Origin: Halomonas sp.
Lineage (GTDB): Bacteria; Pseudomonadota; Gammaproteobacteria; Pseudomonadales; Halomonadaceae
NCBI GenBank assembly: GCA_018401555.1
Contig: JAGYKP010000077.1
Location: forward strand, 59,028 to 123,027
Direction of reading: 5' to 3'
Length of the DNA stretch: 64,000 bases
This document shows, one piece after another, positions 44,003 to 53,984 of the stretch. The notes beneath the pieces are model-generated. The model was not told the DNA's origin. It searched no databases and saw nothing but the letters and a program-made list of their open reading frames with translations. Every line of letters begins with the position of its first letter. Positions within the stretch are counted from its first letter, which is position 1. The position numbers and the translations under genes were made by a program.

Positions 44003-45502
44003 TCAGCTGCCGGAGACCGACCCAAGCGCCCCCAGGCAGTAGTACTTGGTCTCCAGGTACTCGTCGATGCCGGTGATGCCGCCCTCGCGACCGAGGCCGG
44101 AGTGCTTGACGCCACCGAAGGGCACGGGCGGGCCGGTCATCTTCACCGAGTTCACCGAGACCATGCCGAACTCCAGCGCGCGCATGATCTTCCAGATGCG
44201 GCGGATATCGTGGGTATAGATGTAGGCCGCCAGGCCATACTCGGTGTCGTTGGCCATCTCGATGACCTGGTCGTCATTCGCGTAGGCGGTGATCCCGGCC
44301 ACCGGGGCAAAGCTCTCCTCGTGCCAGATCTTCATGTCGTGGGTCACCCCGGTGAGCAGGGTGGGCATGAAGAAGTTGGGCCCCGGCGCCTCGCTCTGGT
44401 CGCCGGCCACCAGGGTGGCGCCCTTGGCCAGGGCGTCGTCGACGATGGCCGCGGCCTTCTCCACCGCCTGGCGGTGGATCAGCGGGCCGAGGTCGATCTC
44501 GCTCTCCAGGCCGTTGCCCACGGTCAGCGCCGCCATGCGCTCGGCAAAGTGCCCGACGAACTCGTCGTGGATCGACTCGTGGACCAGGATGCGATCCGCG
44601 GCGAGGCAGTCCTGACCGGCGGTCTGGAACTTGGCCGCCACCGCGGCGAAGGCCGCCTCCTTGGGGTCCATGTCCGGCCCGACGATGAAGGGCGCGTTGC
44701 CACCCAGCTCCAGCGACACGCGCTTGACCGTGTTGGCACTCTGTTCGAGCAGCAGGCGGCCGACCCGGGTGGAGCCGGTGAAGGAGAGCGCCTTGACGCG
44801 GTCCTCGGCACACAGGATCTTCGAGACCTCGGCGGGCTCGCCCAGCACCACGTTGAAGATGCCGGCCGGGATGCCGGCACGCTCGGCCAGCTCGGCCAGC
44901 GCCAGTGCCGAGAACGGGGTCTCGCCGGCGGGCTTGACGATCACCGGGCAGCCGGCGGCCATGGCGGCGGCGGCCTTGCGGGTGATCATCGCCAGCGGGA
45001 AGTTCCACGGCGTGATCAGCGCGGCGATGCCCACCGGCTCCTTGATGGTGCCCAGGGCGGCGTTGGGGATATGGCTGGGGATGGTCTCGCCGAAGGTGCG
45101 CTTGCCCTCCTCGGCGAACCAGCGCACGAAGCTCGCCCCGTACTCCACCTCGCCGCGGGCGTCGGGCAGCGGCTTGCCCTGCTCCAGGGTCATGATGGTG
45201 GCCAGGTCCTCGCGGTTGGCCTGCAGCAGGTCGTACCACGCCAGCAGGCGCTCGCAGCGCTCGTCGGCACGCAGCGCGCGCCAGTGCACGAAGGCGGCCT
45301 CGGCGGCATCCACGGCGGCGCGAATCTGGTCGGCCTCGAGCCACGGGATATGCCCGATCACCTCGCCGGTGGCGGGATCGATCACGGCCTCCTCGCGGCC
45401 GCCGTCGCCGTGGGTCCACTTGCCGTCGACATAGGCGTACTGACGGAACAGACGCGGATCGTCGAGCATGGTGGACAGCGTCCTGGACAGCTTCATGTTC
45501 AT
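44003..45502 (-). CDS. doeC: Aldehyde dehydrogenase, DoeC/GabD-like
   Basis: Intact 499-residue NAD(P)-dependent aldehyde dehydrogenase. It shows ITPWNFPLAMITRKAAAAMA, IVKPAGETPFSALALAELAE, FTGSTRVGRLL, VSLELGGNAPFIV and the catalytic-Cys block TAGQDCLAADRILV. EESFAPVAGITAY and PFGGVKHSGLGREGG complete the pattern. It is closest in motif to succinate-semialdehyde dehydrogenases. In Halomonas, DoeC oxidises aspartate semialdehyde to aspartate, the last step of ectoine catabolism, and doeC-doeD are adjacent as here. ATG 45502 has GGGGAGG ahead. Confidence 0.78.
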   Translation of the reverse strand: MNMKLSRTLSTMLDDPRLFRQYAYVDGKWTHGDGGREEAVIDPATGEVIGHIPWLEADQIRAAVDAAEAAFVHWRALRADERCERLLAWYDLLQANREDLATIMTLEQGKPLPDARGEVEYGASFVRWFAEEGKRTFGETIPSHIPNAALGTIKEPVGIAALITPWNFPLAMITRKAAAAMAAGCPVIVKPAGETPFSALALAELAERAGIPAGIFNVVLGEPAEVSKILCAEDRVKALSFTGSTRVGRLLLEQSANTVKRVSLELGGNAPFIVGPDMDPKEAAFAAVAAKFQTAGQDCLAADRILVHESIHDEFVGHFAERMAALTVGNGLESEIDLGPLIHRQAVEKAAAIVDDALAKGATLVAGDQSEAPGPNFFMPTLLTGVTHDMKIWHEESFAPVAGITAYANDDQVIEMANDTEYGLAAYIYTHDIRRIWKIMRALEFGMVSVNSVKMTGPPVPFGGVKHSGLGREGGITGIDEYLETKYYCLGALGSVSGS

Positions 45503-45550
45503 GCGGCACCTCCCCTGACGCACCGGCCGGATTGACGTTGTGGGCCGGTA

Positions 45551-45594
45551 CAAAAAAAACTGGCGAGCCGCCCGGTTGCGTCCGGTGCGGCTCG
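45551..45594 (-). terminator. Rho-independent terminator after the decarboxylase
   Basis: Minus strand: CGAGCCGC, a 15-nt loop, GCGGCTCG, then CCAG and eight Ts. It lies between the decarboxylase stop and the doeC start, so doeC-doeD need their own promoter or readthrough. Confidence 0.85.
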
Positions 45595-45721
45595 ATGGGG
45601 ACATGGTAGGCGAGAAGCTGCGACGGGAGTTTTGGTTAGCCGACGAGGCGAATGGGCTTTTTTTCGTCCTCGCCGGCGTGACACGAAGTTTTTCTGTGGT
45701 GGTCGGATGCGAGCGAGGCGC

Positions 45722-48502
45722 TCAGCCCGCCGCAGGGTCGACCAGCGCCTCCTCGGTGAACACCAGCAGCCCCAGCTCCGGGCGATAGCCGTGAATCTCG
45801 GTGACATCCAGCGCCTGCAGGAAGGCGAGGATCTCCTCGCTGACCACCTGCCCCGGCACCAGTACCGGGAAGCCCGGCGGATAGGGAATCACGAAGCTCG
45901 CCGAGACCACGTCGCGACCGTCTCGCATCGCGGCCTGCAGCGCGCCATTGTCGAAGCGCAGGTACTCGGTGTTCTCCTCGTCGTAGCTCAGGAAGTAGGC
46001 GCGGCGGATGTCCCCCTGGGGGGTATCGGGGCACTGGCGAAAGGCGTCGTGGAAGCGGCTGAAGTCGGGCAGCGGCGGCAGCTCCTCGGTCAGCGAGCGC
46101 ACGCGGTGCTCGATGATCTTGCGCTCGGGCCGGCTGCTCTCCTCCCAGCGCGCCTCGAACTCCTTGGCCAGCTTGATCAGCACATCCAGCAGGTAGGCGA
46201 TGGAGCCCCGGGTGGTGCCTATGTTGGTCATGAACAGCACGGTATTGCGCGAGGTCTTGTTGATCTGGATGCCGTACTTGTTCATCAGGTATTCGTTCTT
46301 GAAGGTATCGCCGTCGATGCCGGTGGCGCCGATGGCGATGGTGATGCGGCTCGGGTCGACGACGAACTCGTCGTTGGCCCAGGCCTCCTCCATCTTGTTC
46401 CAGCCGGTCACCGGGTCATAGAAGGTATCGACGCCCGACTGGCGGTACTCCAGCGGCACCATGTCCTTGTTGATCAGCACCCGGAAGTACTTCTGCAGCA
46501 GCGGATGGGTGTAGAGCTGCTCGCGCAGCGAGAGCGCCGCCTCCACCTGGGCGTGGACCAGCTCGAAACCCTCCATCTCCGCCTGCATCCGACCCACGTC
46601 AAGTGAGGCGATGATCTGGTAGTTGGGCGAGGTAGAGGTATGGGTCATGTAGGCCTCGTGGAACGGCGCCTCGACCTTCTGGCGGAAGTCCTGGTCCCAG
46701 ACATGGATCATCGAGCCCTGGCGCAGCGAGGTCAGGGTCTTGTGGGTGGAGTGGGTGGCGTAGGTGCGGATGCGCACCGCGTCGGGGTCGGGCAGCAGCC
46801 GCCGTTCGAGCTAGGTGGCGTCGTCGTCGGGGTCGAGCTGGTCGAACTCCGCCTTCCAGGCGGCGTACTCCTCGCGGTAGGCCTCGCTGCGGTAGCGCTC
46901 GCACAGGGTACGCGCGGCGTGCATGGCGGTCCGCGGCCGGTAGGTGGGGTTGAAGCCCGCGAAGGCGAACCAGGCCTCGTCCCACAGGAACACCAGGTCG
47001 GGCTTGATCGCCAGGCACTCCTCCATCACCCGGCGCACGTTGTAGACCACCCCGTCGAAGGTGCAGTTGGTGAGCAGCAGCATCTTGACCTTGTCGAGCT
47101 CGCCGGCGCGCTTGTAGGCGAGCAGGGTCTTCTTGATCTCGTGGAGTGGCACCGCGCCGTACATGGAGTAGTCATGCAGCGGATAGGAGTCCAGGTAGCT
47201 GACGTGGGCGCCGGCCAGCACCATGCCGTAGTGGTGGGACTTGTGGCAGTCGCGGTCGATCAGCACGATGTCGCGGGGCTTGACCAGGGCCTGCACCACG
47301 ATCTTGTTGGCAGTGGAGGTGCCGTTGGTGACGAAGAAGCTCTGGCGCGCCCCGAAGGCGCGGGCGGCGTACTCCTGGGCCTTCTTGATCGGACCATAGG
47401 GCTGTAGCAGGGAGTCGAGACCGCCGGAGGTGGCCGAGGTCTCGGCGAGGAAGATGTTGATGCCGTAGAAGTCGATCATGTGGCCCGCCCAGTGGGAGCG
47501 GGTCACCGACTTGCCCCGCGAGATGGGCATGGCATGGAAGACCCCGGTGGGCTTCTTGCTGTACTCGCGCAGGGCATCGAAGAAGGGGGTGCGATAGCGG
47601 TTGTCGATGGCGCGCAGGATGGTGTGGTGCTGCTCGATATAGTCCGTCTCGCGATAGAAGATCCGGTTGAAGTGGCGAATATCGCGGCTGGCCGTGGCCT
47701 CGACGTCGCCGCTGGTGACCAGGAACTGATCGATCTCCGGGCGCAGCTCGTGGATCATCGAGCTGAGCAGGATGCTGCGCTCGGCCTCGGACTGGTTCTC
47801 CAGTTCCTGCTCGGAGAGCCCCTCCAGGTAGTTGCGCAGGGCGCTCAGGTTGTACTTCGACTTGTAGGGAAACTCGTAGCGAATCAGGCAGGCCTGGATG
47901 TTGGGGTTGACCAGCACCGCGATCAGGGCGTCCTCGAAGCTGCGCACCGTGACCACGTCGTAGACGAAGCGGTCTTCCGGGCGGCGCATGTTGTGGAAGG
48001 CCTCGCGCACCACCTCCTCCTCCTGGGCGGAGAGGTTGTCGACGATCAACAACTCGAAGTAGGGCTGGGCCGAGCTGTTGGAGGCGGGGTGGCCGCGGCG
48101 CAGCTGGTTGAGCGCGTCGAGGGTCTCCAGGTCCTCGGCATCACCATCGGTCTCGCTGAGGTCGACGTGACGCCGGCGGTAGGACTCGCTGATCAGTGCC
48201 CGCACCAGGCGCTTGACCACCTTCTCCAGCAGCGAGTACTCCTCGCGGTCGAACAGCGACCAGAGGTGGCGAAAGTCCTCCTTGGAGGGGAAGGCGTGAT
48301 AGTCCTCGATGATCTCCAGGCGGGTGAGCTTGACGTCGATCGCCTTGACCAGGGTCCGCGCTCGCGGGCTGCCCGCCTCCTGACGGACCAGCTGGCCCAG
48401 GTCGCGCTTGAGGGCGTTCCAGGTATCGGCACGCAGCTGAGAGATCTTGTGGTAGAACCCCAGGGCGGTGTAGGGCGTCTCGGTGGGACTCGACTCTTGC
48501 AT
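45722..48502 (-). CDS. Orn/Lys/Arg decarboxylase, interrupted by one in-frame stop
   Basis: A ~926-residue fold-I PLP decarboxylase. It has an N-terminal wing and receiver-like part (YFELLIVDNLSAQEEEVVREA). The core has FFVTNGTSTANKIVVQALVK, DRDCHKSHHYGMVLAGA and FLWDEAWFAFAGFNPTYRPRT. The PLP Lys is in YATHSTHKTLTSLRQGS. A TAG at 46811-46813 falls in the same frame (DAT-stop-LERRLLPDPDAV), cutting off the PLP Lys and C-terminal domain. It is either a point error, e.g. CAG to TAG, or a real nonsense mutation. The long N-terminus is like constitutive lysine/arginine decarboxylases. Its substrate and link to ectoine genes are unproven. Confidence 0.8.
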
Positions 48503-48542
48503 GGCAATACCCCTGCATGATGGTTGTCATTGTCTTTGGCGG

Positions 48543-49562
48543 TCAGCCGCCGAGGCGCTCACGTACCCCGTAGCGCACGCTGACCCACTCCTCGGGAAAG
48601 TGATCGAAGCCGAGGTCCAGGTCGAGGCCCGGCCAGTGGTAGCGCACCCGCCCCTCGGCGGGACGGTAGAAGGCGGTATAGATGGTCCCCAGTCCCCGCC
48701 GGTAGTCGTGGCGAAACAGCGGCGGCGCCTTGAAGGCGGCCTCCAGGCGCGCCGCGTCCGTGGCCTCGTCATCCACCAGGATGGAGAGCTGGCGCTCGCG
48801 GATCAGGGTCTCCGAGGCCAGGGCGTGGGCGTACCACTCGATCTTCTTCTGGTGGTTGGTGGCCACCGGCACCCGACGGATGCTGGCACGCCGATCCGGA
48901 CCGATCATCGCCGTCACATAGCGACCCGCAGCATCGGCCACGGTGATGTTGTAGGCCATGTGGGTGGGCACCCGAGCCAGCACCTCGGCCGCCTCGGGCA
49001 CGCTGTCGCAGAACTCCAGCAGGTAGCGCAGGATGATCGGCGCACCGAAGCCGTCACCCACCGCCTTGCGCCCACCGAAGGCCAGCGACACGGCGAGCCC
49101 CCGGTCGTTCATGCCGTCGAGCACCCCCCACAGGCAGTCCGACATGGCAATCACCCGCCGCTCGTTCCAGCGGGTATAGAGGATGGTGCCCTCGCAGAGC
49201 TCCGGCGGGTAGTCGTAGTTGCGCGCCAGCAGGGTGGTGCCGGGTCGCGCCAGCACCGCCTGGGAGCAGCCGGTGATATAGGGCGGCGGCTGGTAGAGGC
49301 TGAGGAAGCGTGACGCCAGATCACCCCCGCCGGCCAGTGCGCACAGCGCCTGGTAGGTGGGCAGCAGCTCGGGCATGTGCCGGCGCAGGGCGTTGAGGCA
49401 GGCCAGGTAACCCGGCCGCTCGCGCTCGCCTTCGGCCAGGTACCACGCCTCGTAGGCGTGCCAGTGGGTGTCGAACAGCGAGCGCCACTTGGGACCTGCT
49501 TCGAGCTCGATCAGGCTGCGGAAGCGCAGCATCTTGTCAGCCATCGCATCGGGAACGCTCAC
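48543..49562 (-). CDS. C45-family Ntn hydrolase/acyltransferase-like protein
   Basis: Intact ~339-residue protein. PPYITGCSQAVLARPGTTLLARNYDY is the C45 (acyl-CoA:6-aminopenicillanic acid acyltransferase-like) Ntn motif, where Cys after the Gly becomes the N-terminal nucleophile by self-cleavage. Further blocks are SDCLWGVLDGMNDRGLAVSL and RYLLEFCDSVPEAAEVL. Family members make or cut amide bonds. The start is a GTG overlapping the ATP-grasp stop (GTGA), so the two are coupled; an internal ATG at 49544 is an alternative. Confidence 0.85.
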   Translation of the reverse strand: MSVPDAMADKMLRFRSLIELEAGPKWRSLFDTHWHAYEAWYLAEGERERPGYLACLNALRRHMPELLPTYQALCALAGGGDLASRFLSLYQPPPYITGCSQAVLARPGTTLLARNYDYPPELCEGTILYTRWNERRVIAMSDCLWGVLDGMNDRGLAVSLAFGGRKAVGDGFGAPIILRYLLEFCDSVPEAAEVLARVPTHMAYNITVADAAGRYVTAMIGPDRRASIRRVPVATNHQKKIEWYAHALASETLIRERQLSILVDDEATDAARLEAAFKAPPLFRHDYRRGLGTIYTAFYRPAEGRVRYHWPGLDLDLGFDHFPEEWVSVRYGVRERLGG

Positions 49563-51154
49563 AGGATCTTGAAGTTACCGCCGCCCACGGCATGGCTGAC
49601 GGCGACCTGCTCCACCACCGGGTCCTGCAGGGACTGTCCGGCATACTGGCCGCGGATGCCATCGATCCAGGCGCGAGCCCGCTCGTTGAGCTGGAAGTCA
49701 TCGTCCATCAGCCGCCCGCGGGTGATCAGGATGCCGAGGTCGGCGCCCTCGTAGCGGAAGTCCCCGGCCCCGCTGATGCGCAGGAAGAACCCCTCCTGCT
49801 CGTTCTCGGCGGCGTGGGGGTGGTAGCTGTAGTGGTCGTAGGCAATGCTGCCGTCGGCGCCCATCTTCCACACCCCGGTGCGCGGTGCGGCGGTGAGCAG
49901 GTCGACGCTCTCGTCGGTGTGCTTGATCACCAGCTGGCTCCAGCTGTCGACGCTCTCGGGGTGCGACCAGCGCTCATTGATCTCGTCGATATCGAGGTCG
50001 AAGTCGAGATCGGAGAACTCCAGCAGGTGGAACAGGAACAGCGGGATGTCGGAGTGGGCGAAGGCGGCCACGTTGGTCAGCGAGCTGGCGCCGGTGACGC
50101 GCGGATTGAGCTCGCCCAGGTACACCTCGCCGTTGTCCATGTCGATCAGGAAGTCGAGCTCGAAATAGCCGCGGTAGCCCTCCTCGCGCAGTGCCTCGCC
50201 GAACTGGAAGGTGTACTCCCGGGCCTTGTCGCGAATCTCCTGGGTGAAGGCGCCGGCGAACATCTCGTTGCCGCACCAGCCGCCCTTGTAGGGGGTCAGC
50301 GTCTTGAAGCCGACCAGCTCGGTCATCAGGGGCCCCACCACGGTGCCGCAGCGGGTGGCACAGGCCTCGATGGCCGAGCCGCGGCAGTTGATGCGCTTCA
50401 TGATCTTGACCTCGGCCTCGGCCTCGATCTCCTCGGCGTGCTTGTAGTAGTCCTCCTCGCTGGCGATGAAGAAGGTGGTATGCCCGGAGTCGCCGAAGGC
50501 GGTCTGCACCACCAGGTCGCCCCCCAACTCGCGGCTCACCTCGAGCAGCTCCTGGTAGCTGCCCACCCGGGCCAGCACGTTGGGCACGCTGGGTACGCCG
50601 GCCTTGTTGCCGATGCGCACCGTCTCGATCTTGTTGTCCATGCGTTGCCGCAGCGCCGCCGGCGGGAAGGCGATGCGCAGGCCGAGCTGCTCGCAGACCT
50701 CCTCGGTGTGCTCGTCGAACATCAGGAAGGCCGCGGTGCCGGCCTTCTCGCCGTCCGCCCGGGACTGGATGAAGTCGATCACCTCCTTGTGCTCGAGGAG
50801 GTAGTTGTTGATGTCCTCGATGCTCTCGAAGTCGCGGGGGAACTTCTCCCTGGGCACGAAGACGTTGCGCTGCTGACCCTCGAAGCAGTCGATGTAGTTG
50901 ATGTGCCGGAAGTTGCCCACCCAGTCGCCGATGCCGAGCAGGTTGAAGTTGGTGGCCGAGATGAAGTAGATCGGCTCCTTGTTGTTGAGGAAGTGGCGGC
51001 GGACGTCGGCGATGCTGGTGATCTTGTTCATTGTGGTCGCTCCAACGGTGTCGGATGGGACATCGACGCCCGGCGGCGGATCGAGGCGCGTGTCGTGAAA
51101 CGGAGCCCTGCGGCCGAGCAGCCGACACAGGGTGCGCTTCAGGGACTCCAGCAT
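49559..51154 (-). CDS. ATP-grasp ligase (biotin carboxylase-like), function unknown
   Basis: Intact 531-residue protein. GDLVVQTAFGDSGHTTFFI is the ATP-grasp lid segment, EVKIMKRINCRGSAIEACAT follows, and YFELDFLIDMDNGEVYLGELNPRVTG holds the metal-binding Glu and Asn. The N-terminal part begins PIYFISATNFNLLGIGDWVGN, an atypical pre-ATP-grasp fold. It should join a carboxylate to an amine. CGGAGGG stands seven bases before the ATG at 51154; another ATG at 51031 also has a ribosome site. It is coupled to the C45 gene and follows the nitrilase by 50 bp. Confidence 0.83.
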   Translation of the reverse strand: MLESLKRTLCRLLGRRAPFHDTRLDPPPGVDVPSDTVGATTMNKITSIADVRRHFLNNKEPIYFISATNFNLLGIGDWVGNFRHINYIDCFEGQQRNVFVPREKFPRDFESIEDINNYLLEHKEVIDFIQSRADGEKAGTAAFLMFDEHTEEVCEQLGLRIAFPPAALRQRMDNKIETVRIGNKAGVPSVPNVLARVGSYQELLEVSRELGGDLVVQTAFGDSGHTTFFIASEEDYYKHAEEIEAEAEVKIMKRINCRGSAIEACATRCGTVVGPLMTELVGFKTLTPYKGGWCGNEMFAGAFTQEIRDKAREYTFQFGEALREEGYRGYFELDFLIDMDNGEVYLGELNPRVTGASSLTNVAAFAHSDIPLFLFHLLEFSDLDFDLDIDEINERWSHPESVDSWSQLVIKHTDESVDLLTAAPRTGVWKMGADGSIAYDHYSYHPHAAENEQEGFFLRISGAGDFRYEGADLGILITRGRLMDDDFQLNERARAWIDGIRGQYAGQSLQDPVVEQVAVSHAVGGGNFKIL

Positions 51155-51204
51155 GGTATGGCCCTCCGGGTGGGCGTGATCCGTGCTCTGGTCAGGGCTT
51201 TCGA

Positions 51205-52074
51205 TCAGTACTCTTCAATATCGGCGCGCCGGGGCTTCTGCAGCGGGCCCAGAGTGTCGAGGAAGGGCGAAGAGCCGGTCTCGCTGCGATAGAGCGAGAA
51301 GTCGACGGCCCGATCGCGGAAGCTCTTGAGCGGTTGCCCCAGGCCGCGCAGGCCGGTCTCGCGCTCGCGGCGCACGCGATTGAGGTCCACCTCGATGGGC
51401 ATCACCTCCTCGCCGGTGCCCGCCTGGTGGATGACGTCGCCGGAGGGGCCGACCACGATGGAGCGGCCATTGCCGATGGCACCGGCACCGTTGATATCGA
51501 AGAAGTAGCACTGATTCACGGCGGCGTTGGTACGCGCGATGGAGAGCTCGATATCACGGTCGATGGTGTCGGTCATGGTGGGGTGGAGGATCACCTCGGC
51601 CCCCATGGCGGCGAGGGTACGGGTGGTCTCCGGGAACCACATGTCGTAGCAGATCGAGACCCCGAAGCGCGCCACGTTGGGCACGTCGAAGGTAACGAAC
51701 TCGCTGCCGCTCTCCACCCCGGCCTCGTAGGGGCGGAAGGGGAACATCTTGCGGTAGCGGGCCACCACCTGGCCGTGGGGGTTGATCACCGACAGGGTGT
51801 TGTAGATGCCATCGTCGGTCTGCTCGAACATCGAACCCGGGATCAGCCAGATGCGGTGCTGCTCGGCCATCTGGCAGAACAGCTGCTCGGCGTGGCTGGG
51901 CATCGGCTGGGCGTGGTGCGGCGAGGCCCCCATGGGCATCAGCTCGCTGAACAGGACCATCTGCACCTGGGGAAAGCGGCTCATCAGCACGTCGACCCGG
52001 TGGCGCATGGCCTCGGTATTGTCGCCGTGGTGCAGGGCATGCATCTGCACCCCGGCAATGGTGAAGTAGGACAT
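51205..52074 (-). CDS. Carbon-nitrogen hydrolase (nitrilase superfamily)
   Basis: Intact 289-residue enzyme with the nitrilase triad: Glu in MVLFSELMPMG, Lys in VARYRKMFPFRPYE and Cys in FGVSICYDMWFPETTR. Additional blocks include FFDINGAGAIGNGRSIVVGP. Superfamily members are amidases, carbamoylputrescine amidases or acyltransferases. Being in a block with a decarboxylase and an ATP-grasp ligase, an amide or N-carbamoyl polyamine substrate is plausible but not shown. Start at MSYFTIAGVQMHAL. Confidence 0.86.
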   Translation of the reverse strand: MSYFTIAGVQMHALHHGDNTEAMRHRVDVLMSRFPQVQMVLFSELMPMGASPHHAQPMPSHAEQLFCQMAEQHRIWLIPGSMFEQTDDGIYNTLSVINPHGQVVARYRKMFPFRPYEAGVESGSEFVTFDVPNVARFGVSICYDMWFPETTRTLAAMGAEVILHPTMTDTIDRDIELSIARTNAAVNQCYFFDINGAGAIGNGRSIVVGPSGDVIHQAGTGEEVMPIEVDLNRVRRERETGLRGLGQPLKSFRDRAVDFSLYRSETGSSPFLDTLGPLQKPRRADIEEY

Positions 52075-52288
52075 CGTCGTCTCTCTCGTCAGGCGATCCC
52101 GGTAATTGCGGGCGCTGTCAACTGTCAACAAACTTGGTCCGGCACCATCGGGAGCATGCCGGCGAGATCGCTCGGCCGGGTGAGCACTCGGCCCTCCCAC
52201 CGATGATCACCAGCTTAGCGCGGCACGAGGGCCGCGAGCACATCAACGCTGAACTAGCTGGATCGAAACGATGGAAGCGGCAAGTGGC

Positions 52289-52765
52289 TCAGGCCGACGA
52301 TCGTCGCGGCGAGAAGCCCGGCGCCGGGCGCTTGACGCTCTTGGTGACGATATAGGTGAAGTAGCGCTCGATGCCGGCATCGCCGGTGAGCCAGGCGTCG
52401 ATCAGGCGCTGGTAGGCATCGATGGAGTCGGCCTCCACCTTGATCAGGTAGTCGACGCCACCGCCCACGGCGACGCACTCGGTGACCTCGGGGGTCTCCT
52501 GCACCAGCGCCTCGAAGCGGGCAAAGCTCTCGGCGTTGTGGGCCTTGAGCTCGATCTGGACCCACACCGGAGTGCGCTTGACCAGCGCCGTGGCGTTGAT
52601 GCGGGCGCTGTAGCCCTCGATGATGCCGGCCTTCTCCAGCCGGCGTACCCGTTCCCAGCAGGGGCTGACCGAGAGGTTGATCGCCTCGGCCAGCCTGGAC
52701 TTGGTGATGCGCCCATCGTGGGAGAGGATCTCGAGGATCTTCAGGTCGTAGCGGTCGAGTTTCAT
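52289..52765 (-). CDS. doeX: Lrp/AsnC-family regulator DoeX
   Basis: Intact 158-residue Lrp-type protein: KLDRYDLKILEILSHDGRIT, the helix-turn-helix AEAINLSVSPCWERVRRLEK, and the RAM ligand domain with VTECVAVGGGVDYLIKVEAD. It lies 16 bp downstream of doeB, in the doeA-doeB-doeX order known from Halomonas elongata. There DoeX binds diaminobutyrate derivatives and controls ectoine degradation. The same assignment here is by order and family. Confidence 0.88.
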   Translation of the reverse strand: MKLDRYDLKILEILSHDGRITKSRLAEAINLSVSPCWERVRRLEKAGIIEGYSARINATALVKRTPVWVQIELKAHNAESFARFEALVQETPEVTECVAVGGGVDYLIKVEADSIDAYQRLIDAWLTGDAGIERYFTYIVTKSVKRPAPGFSPRRSSA

Positions 52766-52781
52766 GGTGATCCCGGCCGCC

Positions 52782-53795
52782 TTATCCCAGGGAGTCGACG
52801 ATATCGGCGATCACCGCGATGGTGTCGCCCATATTGACCAGCGCCGGATGGCGCCGCGCCGCCAGCACGCCGCTGCGCGCGGCGCGGTACGCCACTGGTT
52901 CGGTGCCGCTGCGAGTCATGTCGTAGACCCGGGCCACCACCTCGTCCTCCTCGACCCGCTCGCCCAGGGCGAAGCAGAGCTCCAGCACGCCGGAGTGCTC
53001 GCTCTGCACGTAGCAGCTGGCATCGGGCATATCGAGATAGACCTGGGGCTCGGCCGGCATCTCCACCTCGCCCTGGACCAGGCCGTAGTGGATCAGGAAG
53101 TTGCGTACGCCGCGCTCGGTGATCGCCATGCTCTCGGGGGTGGAGGTGCCGCCGCCGCCCAGTTCGGTGGCCACGAAGACCTTGCCCTGGCTCTCCACCG
53201 CGGTGTCGAACAGTGCGGCGGCGTCGAGTTCGAACATCATCATGGCGTAGGGGGCGCCGAAGGCCTTGGCGCCCTCCAGGGCCTGGCGCTGCTGCTCGGG
53301 GTCGTCGAGCACGTGGGAGGCGCCGAAGGGGATGATGTCCAGGGTGCGCCCGCCGGAGTGCAGGTCGAGCACCACGTCGCACATGGGCACCATCACCCGG
53401 GTGAAGTAGTCGGCGATCTTCTCGGTCACGCTGCCGTCGGGGTCGCCGGGGAAGCTGCGGTTGAGGTTGCCGCCGTCGAGACCGGAGGTGCGCTTGCCGG
53501 CCATCACCGCCGGGGTGTTCATGCAGGGCACGATGATCACCCGGCCCGTGACCTCCTCGGCCTTGAGCTCGCTCGACAGCTTGAGCAGCGAGGTGATGCC
53601 CTCGTACTCGTCGCCGTGGTTGCCACCGGTGAGCAGCGCCGTGGGCCCCTCGCCGTTCTTGACCACGGTGACCGGGATCATCACCGCCCCCCAGGCGGAG
53701 TCGTCCACCGAGATCGGCAGCTTGAGGAAGCCGTGCTGGACGCCGTTGGCGTCGAAGTCGACGGTGGCGCTGATGGGGCTGGGACGCTTGGTCAT
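52782..53795 (-). CDS. doeB: N-alpha-acetyl-L-2,4-diaminobutyrate deacetylase DoeB
   Basis: Intact 337-residue zinc hydrolase of the succinylglutamate desuccinylase/aspartoacylase family. ALLTGGNHGDEYEGI carries the His and Glu zinc ligands. NLNRSFPGDPDGSVTEKIAD follows, then VLDLHSGGRTLDIIPF, where His is the third ligand. TELGGGGTSTPES and QSEHSGVLELCFALGERVEEDE end the catalytic part. It removes the acetyl group from the ectoine-hydrolysis product. It sits between doeA and doeX. Confidence 0.92.
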   Translation of the reverse strand: MTKRPSPISATVDFDANGVQHGFLKLPISVDDSAWGAVMIPVTVVKNGEGPTALLTGGNHGDEYEGITSLLKLSSELKAEEVTGRVIIVPCMNTPAVMAGKRTSGLDGGNLNRSFPGDPDGSVTEKIADYFTRVMVPMCDVVLDLHSGGRTLDIIPFGASHVLDDPEQQRQALEGAKAFGAPYAMMMFELDAAALFDTAVESQGKVFVATELGGGGTSTPESMAITERGVRNFLIHYGLVQGEVEMPAEPQVYLDMPDASCYVQSEHSGVLELCFALGERVEEDEVVARVYDMTRSGTEPVAYRAARSGVLAARRHPALVNMGDTIAVIADIVDSLG

Positions 53796-53984
53796 TGGCT
53801 GGTCTCCATGTTCTTGTACAGGGCTGGCGACCCATCCTCACGCGAATGGTGGCCTGACACGGGGCTGTTCCGGACAAGCCCGCGAGGAGGCGCTGTGAAT
53901 ATCCCTCCTGTAAGCTACTTCGCCTCCCTAAAGACCTCCTCTTCGGCTTGTCCCCGGCGCCCCTCCTTTGAGTGGTGTATTGGC

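Noticed and set aside
42525..45535. Two long plus-strand open frames (491 and 512 codons) over the doeC/doeD region
   Set aside because: Shadow frames caused by GC-rich third positions of the minus-strand aminotransferase and aldehyde dehydrogenase genes; no recognisable domains.
49592..51292. Plus-strand 566-codon open frame
   Set aside because: Antisense to the ATP-grasp gene, Val/Leu/His/Gly-rich with no motif.
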